Program-made: the position numbers and the translations under genes
DNA from: Volutella citrinella
Lineage: Eukaryota; Ascomycota; Sordariomycetes; Hypocreales; Nectriaceae
DNA: 64,000 nucleotides
Assembly: GCA_034401135.1 (NCBI GenBank)
Contig: JAWZSP010000004.1
Span: 1,364,001 to 1,428,000 of the forward strand
Direction of reading: 5' to 3'
Part shown: in pieces, positions 56,890-64,000 of the stretch
Layout of the letters: each line of letters begins with the position of its first letter
How positions within the stretch are numbered: position 1 is the first letter of the stretch
Notes under the pieces: generated by a model
What the model was told of the DNA's origin: nothing
Database searches by the model: none
Seen by the model: the letters and a program-made list of their open reading frames with translations, nothing else

Positions 56890-59800
56890 ATGGACAATCG
56901 AACATCCGGATCAGGCGGCGCCGACGCGGCACCAGAGCATGGCCTCGAAGGGACAGAGGGCCAGCCAGACAAGGGTCTACGGACAACATTGGCAACAACT
57001 CCAGCCCACCAGCCTGCCTACCCGACCGTGGTCCCTCCTCCGGACGAGCCGCCTGGGAGCCCAAGGGCTCCGAGGCGCGATAGCAGTGATGATGTCGACG
57101 AAGAAGTGCACTCAGCAGACCGCAACAGGCAGCTTTCAGTACCTGGCCTAACCCTGGCACCAATGCTCACACAAAACAAAGTCGCACGGAAGCCCAGGCA
57201 GAGCTCAGAGCCCGGGCCTGTGCCAATGGCAAGTGGAAACCGTTTGGAGCGTCCGGTGCCAACAAAGGTCTGGCAGACGGAGCATCCCCAGGGCAGACGT
57301 CCACAACGAGGCATTCGACCCGAACTGCTGAGAGGCACATCCTACCTGAACAGGGCGATCTGGGCCGGCTTCGATGAGAATGACGATCTGGATTCCACCA
57401 CGAGTTCCGGTGAGGATGAGGAAGGTGATTCGGCCCAGGAAGACCTTCACCTTCGTCGGAAGCAGACACATATGGAGCGCCTGGAAGATGTCGAGACGAA
57501 ATACGGTTGGTTCGATGTTAGGAACGAAAACTATCGCACAAGCGGCAAGGTTGAAAAAGACGGCCGGCTGCGTATCTCTCTCAATGAGAAGGCGAGCACC
57601 GGATATCTTGCAAAAGCTCTAGGGACCGCTCTCACCAAGGCCGCCCCTGCTGACCAAGGTCTTCTAGCACCGAAGATCAGGTTGCAGGAGGCCGCTCGCC
57701 TTCCTTCCGTCTCTGCTGCAATTGGGGAGCTCACCTCGCGGCCACGTCTGAACATTGTCATCATGGTGATTGGTTCTCGAGGCGATATTCAGCCATTTCT
57801 GAAGGTGGGAAAGGTCCTTAAAGAGGATTACGGCCACCGCGTCCGAATCGCTACCCACCCTGCATTCCGGGAATTCGTTGAAAAGGACTCCGGCCTTGAG
57901 TTCTTCTCTGTTGGCGGCGACCCATCCGAACTCATGGCCTTCATGGTAAAAAACCCGGGTCTCATTCCCAAACTCGAGACGGTCAAGGCAGGCGAAATCG
58001 GCCGTCGGAGGGCTGCCATGGCCGAGATGTTTGATGGGTTCTGGCGAGCATGCATCAATGCCACCGACGATGAGAAGGATGTCCAGAATCTTAAGATGAT
58101 GGGCAAAAAGGACCCGTTTGTGGCCGATGCCATTATAGCCAACCCGCCCTCGTTTGTCCACATCCATTGCGCTGAGGCACTTGGTGTTCCATTGCATCTC
58201 ATGTTCACATTTCCATACACGCCTACGCAGGCATTTCCGCACCCACTGGCCAGCATCAAGAAGACAAACGTCGATGCTGGATATACCAACTTCATCTCAT
58301 ACCCATTGGTGGAGATGATGGTTTGGCAGGGCCTTGGCGACTTGGTCAACCATTTTCGAGTCAAGACCTTGAACCTGGACCCCGTGTCGACGCTCTGGGC
58401 ACCAGGGGCTACGTACCGCTTACATGTTCCATTCACCTACCTCTGGTCTCCAGGTTTGATCCCCAAGCCACAGGACTGGGGAAGCGAAATTGACATTTCC
58501 GGATTTGTCTTTCTTGACCTCGCGATATCCTACAAGCCGCCGCAGGATCTTGCCGACTTTTTAGACGCTGGAGAACCTCCTGTCTATATTGGGTTCGGAT
58601 CCATCGTCGTGGATGACGCAGATCGATTCACAAAGATGATATTCGAGGCAGTTAAGCTGGCCGGTGTCCGGGCATTGGTCTCTAAAGGTTGGGGTGGCCT
58701 TGGTGGAGATGATGTGCCAGAAAACATCTTCATGCTCGATAATGTTCCCCACGACTGGTTGTTTCCTAGGGTCAGAGCCTGCGTCATCCATGGCGGCGCT
58801 GGCACAACGGCGATTGCGCTGAAGTGCGGACGGCCAACAATGATTGTGCCCTTCTTTGGCGACCAGCACTTTTGGGGCAAGATGGTTGGCAATGCGGGGG
58901 TCGGCCCTGAGCCTGTGCCATACAAGCAACTTGATGAGGAGAAATTGGCAGAAGGCATCAAGTACTGTCTCACCGATGCCGCAAAGGAGGCTGCGGCCAA
59001 GATGGCTAAAGACATCGCAAACGAGGGCGACGGAGCAATCAATGCTGTCGAGCATTTCCACCGGGAGCTGAACCTCAATGGACCAAGTACCATGCGATGC
59101 TCCATCATTAAGGACAGGGTTGCGGCTTGGCAACTGAAAGGGACCAAGTTGAGACTTTGTCCTCTGGCGGCTGAGATCTTGGCCGGCCAGGGCCTTCTTA
59201 ACTGGAAGCATCTGAAGCTTATCCGGCATGTCCAGTTGACCGATTTCGAGGGCCCCGGTGAACCCGTCACAGGAATTGCTAGCTCGCTTGTAGGAACGGT
59301 TGGCGAGGCTGTTCGCGGAGTAGCCAGCGCTCCATATCACATCTTAAAGAGGTCTCGGACGAGAAAGGCCCGAAAGGCCCAAAAGGCGAGGAAATCCAAG
59401 GATGAGTTGGGAACCCATGCCGAAACAAACGGGATGAATCACTCACCTGAGCAAGCCAACGGTCATCCAATGAATCGCGATGGAGCTAGGACTCGAACCA
59501 CGAGTGTGGCCGACACCTCGCTTGGCGACAGGACTGAGTTGGCTGTTCAAGATGTTTTTCATGGGGCAGAGAGAACCGCAGTGGCAATTGCCAAGGCCCC
59601 CGTGGATCTGTCTATGGCACTGGCGCAAGGGTTTCACAATGCGCCTCGCCTCTATGGCGATACCACGGTGCGGCGTCCCAAACGTGTGACGGGAATTCAC
59701 TCGGGTCTCCGGGCAGCTCGCTTTGAGCTTGTGTATGGTGTGTACGATGGATTCACGGGCGTTGTGCGCCTTCCTATCCGCGGCGCAAAGGCCAATGGGG

Positions 59801-60420
59801 TGGTTGGCTTCGTCAAAGGTACGGGGATGGGTCTCACAGGTTTGGTGTTGAAAAACCTGGCCGCTGTCATCGGCCCTGTTGGGTATACCCTGAAGGGGGT
59901 TGTCAAACAGGCTGAGCGACACAAGAATCCACGGAGTTGCATTCGCCGGGCTCGCATTGTTCAAGGGCAGCGGGAGTCTAGGGAGCTGTCGGAAGGCGAG
60001 CGCAAGCTTATTACCGCAAAGGTGAATGCAGGCTGGGTTATCATGAAGGAGCTCTGTGATGTGATTAAAGAGGTGGAACGCAAACGGGGCATCGTTGGCC
60101 ATATCGACAGATTGTTGCTCGACACTGGAACCATTTTTGAGAATGTCGACATCGCCAGCACGTCGCTGCAGGCACTGAAGAAGGGTGTGACTCTGGAGAG
60201 CGTTTTGAACCCCGAGGGCGGGAATAACGGCGAGCGCACATGTGATCGCATTCAGAACTCGATTGGCCGGGCTTTCACCTTCGCTCAGCCGAGCAGAGAT
60301 TCTCCGGGGCAGACACTGTCGCGCATGAGTGAGGAGATTGAACCCAAGGACACATTTCACGAAAACGACGAAAAGAACCAGGTGGTGAATGGAAACAGGC
60401 TCGCGGTACCGGTGGCATAG
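56890..60420 (+). CDS. GT28/GT1-type glycosyltransferase, sterol-glucosyltransferase-like
   Basis: Single exon, 1176 aa. The central domain (about residues 280-740) matches the UDP-glucose:sterol glucosyltransferase family. It starts with IVIMVIGSRGDIQPFLKVGK, and RVRIATHPAFREFVE follows. The middle holds FTFPYTPTQAFPHPLA. The donor site has VYIGFGSIVVDD and HGGAGTTAIALKCGRPTMIV followed by PFFGDQHFWG. Unlike Atg26 it has no PH or GRAM domains in the N-terminal 280 residues, which are polar and acidic. After the catalytic domain come about 430 residues with glycine-rich amphipathic stretches (GIASSLVGTVGEAVRGVASA; GFVKGTGMGLTGLVLKNLAA; GPVGYTLKGVVKQAERHKNP) and a late coiled segment. These resemble the C-terminal lipid-associated region of VPS13/ATG2-type proteins, by eye only. 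The acceptor (sterol or other lipid) is inferred, not shown. Confidence 0.85.
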   Translation: MDNRTSGSGGADAAPEHGLEGTEGQPDKGLRTTLATTPAHQPAYPTVVPPPDEPPGSPRAPRRDSSDDVDEEVHSADRNRQLSVPGLTLAPMLTQNKVARKPRQSSEPGPVPMASGNRLERPVPTKVWQTEHPQGRRPQRGIRPELLRGTSYLNRAIWAGFDENDDLDSTTSSGEDEEGDSAQEDLHLRRKQTHMERLEDVETKYGWFDVRNENYRTSGKVEKDGRLRISLNEKASTGYLAKALGTALTKAAPADQGLLAPKIRLQEAARLPSVSAAIGELTSRPRLNIVIMVIGSRGDIQPFLKVGKVLKEDYGHRVRIATHPAFREFVEKDSGLEFFSVGGDPSELMAFMVKNPGLIPKLETVKAGEIGRRRAAMAEMFDGFWRACINATDDEKDVQNLKMMGKKDPFVADAIIANPPSFVHIHCAEALGVPLHLMFTFPYTPTQAFPHPLASIKKTNVDAGYTNFISYPLVEMMVWQGLGDLVNHFRVKTLNLDPVSTLWAPGATYRLHVPFTYLWSPGLIPKPQDWGSEIDISGFVFLDLAISYKPPQDLADFLDAGEPPVYIGFGSIVVDDADRFTKMIFEAVKLAGVRALVSKGWGGLGGDDVPENIFMLDNVPHDWLFPRVRACVIHGGAGTTAIALKCGRPTMIVPFFGDQHFWGKMVGNAGVGPEPVPYKQLDEEKLAEGIKYCLTDAAKEAAAKMAKDIANEGDGAINAVEHFHRELNLNGPSTMRCSIIKDRVAAWQLKGTKLRLCPLAAEILAGQGLLNWKHLKLIRHVQLTDFEGPGEPVTGIASSLVGTVGEAVRGVASAPYHILKRSRTRKARKAQKARKSKDELGTHAETNGMNHSPEQANGHPMNRDGARTRTTSVADTSLGDRTELAVQDVFHGAERTAVAIAKAPVDLSMALAQGFHNAPRLYGDTTVRRPKRVTGIHSGLRAARFELVYGVYDGFTGVVRLPIRGAKANGVVGFVKGTGMGLTGLVLKNLAAVIGPVGYTLKGVVKQAERHKNPRSCIRRARIVQGQRESRELSEGERKLITAKVNAGWVIMKELCDVIKEVERKRGIVGHIDRLLLDTGTIFENVDIASTSLQALKKGVTLESVLNPEGGNNGERTCDRIQNSIGRAFTFAQPSRDSPGQTLSRMSEEIEPKDTFHENDEKNQVVNGNRLAVPVA

Positions 60421-60789
60421 CGCCGAGAAGCCCCAAAATCCTGTGGAAAAGCGTTGGTGCGGTTTGTTGGACTTGGACCTGGACCACATGTACTATAATT
60501 ACTCTTATACCCACTTTCTTCGTATTGGATCAATATCAACAAGATCCTACCCTGAGAGACCGGCCTTCATTGTTACCCCGCGTCATCATATAGAAAGGCA
60601 GATTCAACGTACGTGTTGCGAGTTGGGTAATCCCATGATTGGTAATTCCATTGGGGCAATGGCCTCTTTGTGTCTGCGTGTGTCATATTTTCGTATTGTA
60701 CAATAAGTCGTTCCGTGGGGTGTCTATGCCCAAAGTTCCCCAGAGTGATGATGAACGTTCCGCTGCATCTGAATAACCCCAAATAATTT
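60421..60789. other. gene-free convergent 3' interval
   Basis: 369 bases between the stop codons of the glycosyltransferase gene (plus) and spp2 (minus); both 3' ends must lie here. Nothing else seen. Confidence 0.5.
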
Positions 60790-61878
60790 TCAACGTCGCC
60801 GATGGCGGTCATGATCACGATGTCGATCTCGGTCCCGATCCCGGTGTCGGTCGTAGTCCCTGTCTCGGTCGCGGTCGCGATGGCTGTCCCGGTGTCCGTG
60901 CCGATCGCCCTCACGTTCACGCTCGCGCTCGCGCTTGTAGCTATCCTCCCCTCCCCTCCTGCTTTCCTTTCGCTTGCTTTCCTCTCGGCGGTAATCGGCC
61001 AGGCGAGGCCTACGGTTGCCGCTGCCAGACTTGCCGCCACCCTGATTCCACCCTCCGAGGTCTTCGGCCTCCTTCAGCTCCTTGGCGCCGAGGCCGAGGC
61101 GGTTCGGCCGACGCTTGACTTCCTTCACACCGGCGCCACGGGGCTTGCCATCCCATCCCATGCCGCGGAGGAGAGCGGCGCCGAACTCCTCGACTGGCAT
61201 TGCTTCGTAGTCTTCGAGGGTCGAGGCCTGACCGGCCTGCTGGACGTCGCGCTGGTAGGCGTCCTCTTCCGTGGGATGGATGACGAGCTCTCTCTCGGGG
61301 GCGTTGCCTAGAAGCGCGTCCATAGCCTCTTCGTCGGCGCTGCGGGTTGGGGGCGGCGACGTTTTCCTCGGCTCGTCCTTTGCGTTCGGTTCTGAAGGTG
61401 CCGGCTCTTCAACTGGTGTTTGGTCGTTTGCGGGCTTTTCCTTGATCGTCAAGCCCCATTTTAGGCCCTTATCTTGGTCGGCGGGCTCTGTTTCGACTGT
61501 AGATCCGTTCTTCTGCGCCCTTGCTTCCTCTGGTAATGGCTGCTTCCCTTTCTTCTGAGCCCTCACGTCGTCTCTCCAGTCGCGGTTGGCCTGTCGCGCG
61601 ATGACATACTCCTTCTTCTCCGCCCGAGGCTCTTTATTCTTGCGCTCCGTCTCTGCACCATCGGCTCCGAAGCCAGTGATCTTCTCGTGGCGACCCCGAT
61701 GCGCGTCCTCGTCGCCTTCAGAATCGGAGTCGCCGCCCAAGGCGTGAGGGCGCTGGCGCTTGCCTAGGCTCGAAGGTGGGTTGGGTCGACTGGGTTTCTT
61801 GCTATTGAGGCTGGATGAAGATGCACCAAATTTGATGGCAATTCGAGGGGCAGCACCCTTGCTACTGTCGTCGACCAT
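60790..61878 (-). CDS. spp2: Spp2/GPKOW-type pre-mRNA splicing factor
   Basis: G-patch cofactor that recruits and activates the DEAH helicase Prp2 before the first splicing step. Single exon, 362 aa from ATG 61878 (MVDDSSKGAAPRIAIKFG); upstream only a GTG is available. The N-terminal IAIKFGASSSSLNSKKPSRP is the Spp2 family start. The middle holds KGLKWGLTIKEK. The G-patch-like core is YEAMPVEEFGAALLRGMGWD followed by GKPRGAGVKEVKRRPNRLGL, which matches Spp2 rather than canonical G-patch proteins. The C-terminal ~80 residues are RS/RD/RH-rich (HRDRDRDRDYDRHRDRDRD), the type found in splicing factors; the coding DNA there is a degenerate CGG/TCG/GTC repeat around 60800-60930. It is divergent from vid21. 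Confidence 0.9.
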   Translation of the reverse strand: MVDDSSKGAAPRIAIKFGASSSSLNSKKPSRPNPPSSLGKRQRPHALGGDSDSEGDEDAHRGRHEKITGFGADGAETERKNKEPRAEKKEYVIARQANRDWRDDVRAQKKGKQPLPEEARAQKNGSTVETEPADQDKGLKWGLTIKEKPANDQTPVEEPAPSEPNAKDEPRKTSPPPTRSADEEAMDALLGNAPERELVIHPTEEDAYQRDVQQAGQASTLEDYEAMPVEEFGAALLRGMGWDGKPRGAGVKEVKRRPNRLGLGAKELKEAEDLGGWNQGGGKSGSGNRRPRLADYRREESKRKESRRGGEDSYKREREREREGDRHGHRDSHRDRDRDRDYDRHRDRDRDRHRDHDRHRRR

Positions 61879-63620
61879 TGCGCAAGCGGTGCGAGCTTTC
61901 ACACGGTGATGGGATCAATGAGCGACAGTCGAAGTTGGTGGTGGAATGGAATTTATGACCTGTACGTCAGAGGTTCAAGGCAGCCATTAGTGGCTGATGC
62001 TGTGGCTGGAGCGGACGGCTGATGCACCATGCATGTGGCTAGGGTACGGAGGAAGGAAGCATGGCCCCGCTCAAATTTTCTCTCTGAAGTTTGGCTTCCT
62101 CAGACAGAGGAATTTCAAGGACTCGGGGGGTGCCCAAGGTGCCTTGGGTGCATACAAGTGGAGTCGTCACAATCCGCAGTCTCCACTTGTGTCTGTGATC
62201 CGGTCTCGCGAGTGAAAATTGGCGGATCCATATTTTCTCCTTCGTGGATACAGGACGGAACAGCCAAATGCAATGTCCTCTTCCCCAGTCTACTCGTCAT
62301 TATACACAAGCGGTAATTTATTGCTATTTGCGGCATCGAAATGCGCACAACGGCAAGCAAAATGCGCTTTGGAATTATGCAGGCTGCCGTCGAAGTAGGA
62401 CGCGTACGTGCGATGCCGAATACGATACAGACCGATAAATACTTAGCAGTAGTAGCAGCAGTACAGTAGGCCTCCAGCTTCGAGGAAGTGATGGATGGGT
62501 TGATTTATTGCGAGTAATTGCCTTACGCTGGGGTGCCTCCGTGGACAGGCTGCAGCGAGGCAAGCAGGCGGCAAGCCAAAGCACGCCGGCAGCACCCAAG
62601 GACTTCATCGCGCGGCGGTGACGAGCCCGTTGGGATTGCGGAGATAAGGTACACAATGCCAACCACTCATCATTGCATTTTCAGTTGTGGCATACAGACT
62701 CCTGCTGCTGCCCAGCGGGGATGCAGTGTGGCATAGTGCGGACAGCTGGAATGACACTGTCTTCGCGTGTAGGAGTGGGGTGGGCTAGGTGAAGTCCAGT
62801 GCTTGCCCACTCGGAGCCTGTGATTAATTGAGAACCCCTAGGTACCTTCCCTCTCCAAGTTGGAGTCGGGTACGTTGGACTGTGTATTGTGCAGGGGCTT
62901 TGGGTGGGTGCCGCTGTTGGATGGCGTATTGCACCCACTGACGCTGATATTGATCCTCACGACCATCCACTAGCGTGGGCGGGCGCTGCTTCCGGCGGTC
63001 CCTGTTAGCATATGCTGGGCCGCCACCACCCGCGGGCGGCCACACGCCCAGCAGTACGTAGCAGTAATAACCTGGAACCACAATGTCACAGCATGCAATG
63101 GAATTTCACGCCCAACAGCGGCTCCTGTACACACCCGCTCACGAAGGCGCCCACCCACACTGCACACTACGTGAATCAGGGCACAGTGCGGGCTTGGCTG
63201 TTTTCGCCTCCCTCCCCCCGGGCGCTGCTGATAACATTCCCCGTTTGATTCCGCTCCCTCCTCAAAATTTCCCCGGCCAGTGTGTCTGTCCGTGTCTCCC
63301 CCCCCTTCCGTCTCTGAGCCACCAACCCTGCCGCCTGCCCAGGCTTCCCCCAAAACGCTGGTCCGCCTGCCCGCCTCCACTGTAAATCTCCCCGACGTCC
63401 ACCACATCCGCCAAAACCACCAGCACGCTCCGCTGTCACCCCCCCAGACGACAAATTTTCGACGCCCTTTCACGACGACGACCACAACGACCCGGGTGTC
63501 AAATCAATCAACCACATCGCCTTTCATCACTTTGCACGTCGGATTCCATCTCGGAAGACGTTGTTCGACCACTTGCCACGTCCGTTTCGACCGTAAACGG
63601 ATGTCGCGACCGCCGATGCT
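61879..63620. other. gene-free divergent region spp2/vid21
   Basis: About 1.7 kb between two divergent starts. A pyrimidine-rich stretch at roughly 63240-63320 precedes vid21, as is common for fungal promoters and leaders. Frames are short and unrecognised. Confidence 0.45.
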
Positions 63621-63624
63621 ATGA
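63601..63624 (+). promoter_or_regulatory. uORF overlapping the vid21 start codon
   Basis: ATG at 63601 encodes MSRPPML and stops at TGA (63622-63624), which overlaps the vid21 ATG (63621-63623) as ATGA. If transcribed, vid21 would be translated by leaky scanning or reinitiation. Confidence 0.45.
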
Positions 63625-64000
63625 CTGAGGTCGGGTCTGCCGACCTATCGAGGCTGCTTCAATCCAAGCGCAATGAGTGCAGGTGCGATGCCCTCCATCG
63701 GAATGCCCGCATTTTTCCGATCATGCCGATATAATTTTCGACTTGCTGACGCCTTCCAGCTCAATCGTGACATCGCGCAAGCGCAAGCTGCGCGAGCTGT
63801 TCGCGGTCGCGACCCAGGTGGAGGGTCTGCCCCAACCAGTCCTCACTAACCCCGACGCGCCGACGACCACACCAGCCGAATGGCAATTCTTACAAGCCAA
63901 CGACCTCATCCAGTGCGTCTCAAAAATCAATATCGCGTTTAAGAGTGTTGCTGCCGGCGCGTTCGCGCCGCCGGACAACTTGCGACTGCTGCTAACATAC
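63621..64000 (+). CDS. vid21: Vid21/Eaf1, NuA4 acetyltransferase scaffold (5' part only)
   Basis: N-terminal end of the platform subunit of the NuA4 histone acetyltransferase complex. Exon 1 is 63621-63682, exon 2 is 63760-63912, split by a 77-nt intron (GTGCGA donor, CTTGCTGAC branch-like sequence, TTCCAG acceptor). A second intron opens at 63913 (GTGCGT) and reaches the window edge; GCTAACATAC at the very end looks like its branch site. The 71 full codons plus a partial one read MTEVGSADLSRLLQSKRNEC, SSIVTSRKRKLRELFAVATQ, VEGLPQPVLTNPD and PAEWQFLQANDLI. The IVTSRKRKLRELFAVA block is the conserved N-terminus of filamentous-fungal Vid21. The HSA and Myb-like domains that would confirm it must lie outside the window. 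Confidence 0.75.

Noticed and set aside
59489..59499. tRNA B-box-like GGTTCGAGTCC on the minus strand
   Set aside because: Lies inside the glycosyltransferase coding region; flanking bases do not form a T-stem or acceptor stem.
59443..60489. 348-codon minus-strand frame inside the glycosyltransferase gene
   Set aside because: Antisense to a conserved single-exon gene; no domain; composition follows from the other strand.

Overview
The window is nuclear DNA of a filamentous ascomycete. Genes carry short spliceosomal introns (about 45-140 nt, GT/GC donors, CTAAC/CTGAC-like branch sites). Several predicted proteins belong to fungal families: PalH/Rim21, Mip1, Tel1, Nup192, Slx8, Vid21 and Spp2. 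The overall feel (moderately high GC, compact introns, fungal-type protein sequences) suggests Sordariomycetes, perhaps Hypocreales; that rank is inference. There is no sign of bacterial operons, CRISPR, insertion sequences, viral genes or a secondary-metabolite cluster.

Layout from left to right. Minus-strand block 1.5-12.2 kb: ceramide synthase (LAG1 type), the ambient-pH receptor PalH and the decapping activator Edc3. At 13.5-14.4 kb a plus-strand NAD(P)-binding Rossmann protein converges on the minus-strand helicase gene PIF1 (14.7-17.3 kb). A small ABM-fold protein and a low-complexity hypothetical protein follow on the minus strand (18.0-21.1 kb). Then comes a gene-poor stretch of about 5.3 kb holding one interrupted tRNA-like gene. 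From 26.4 to 39.0 kb on the minus strand lie cullin-4 and the very large ATM-type kinase gene TEL1. NUP192 starts divergently from TEL1 at 39.6 kb. SLX8 (minus) and the mitochondrial DNA polymerase gene MIP1 (plus) are divergent around 47-49 kb. A YAP/kinetochore-type Ybp protein and a GT28-type glycosyltransferase follow on the plus strand. SPP2 (minus) and the first exons of VID21/EAF1 (plus, running off the window) are divergent at the right end.

Exon structures were worked out by hand from splice signals and checked by codon phase; every multi-exon model listed adds up to an open frame. Several stretches upstream of the usable ATG would only translate from TTG or GTG, so starts were set at the first sensible ATG. 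Functionally the right two thirds is rich in genome-maintenance genes (PIF1, TEL1, CUL4, SLX8, MIP1, VID21), but these are conserved housekeeping genes and I see no evidence of an operon-like new system. The most unusual items are the interrupted tRNA, a GC-AG intron in cullin-4, a 20-nt terminal exon in TEL1, two possible starts in PIF1, and short upstream ORFs that end exactly at the start codons of SLX8, MIP1 and VID21.
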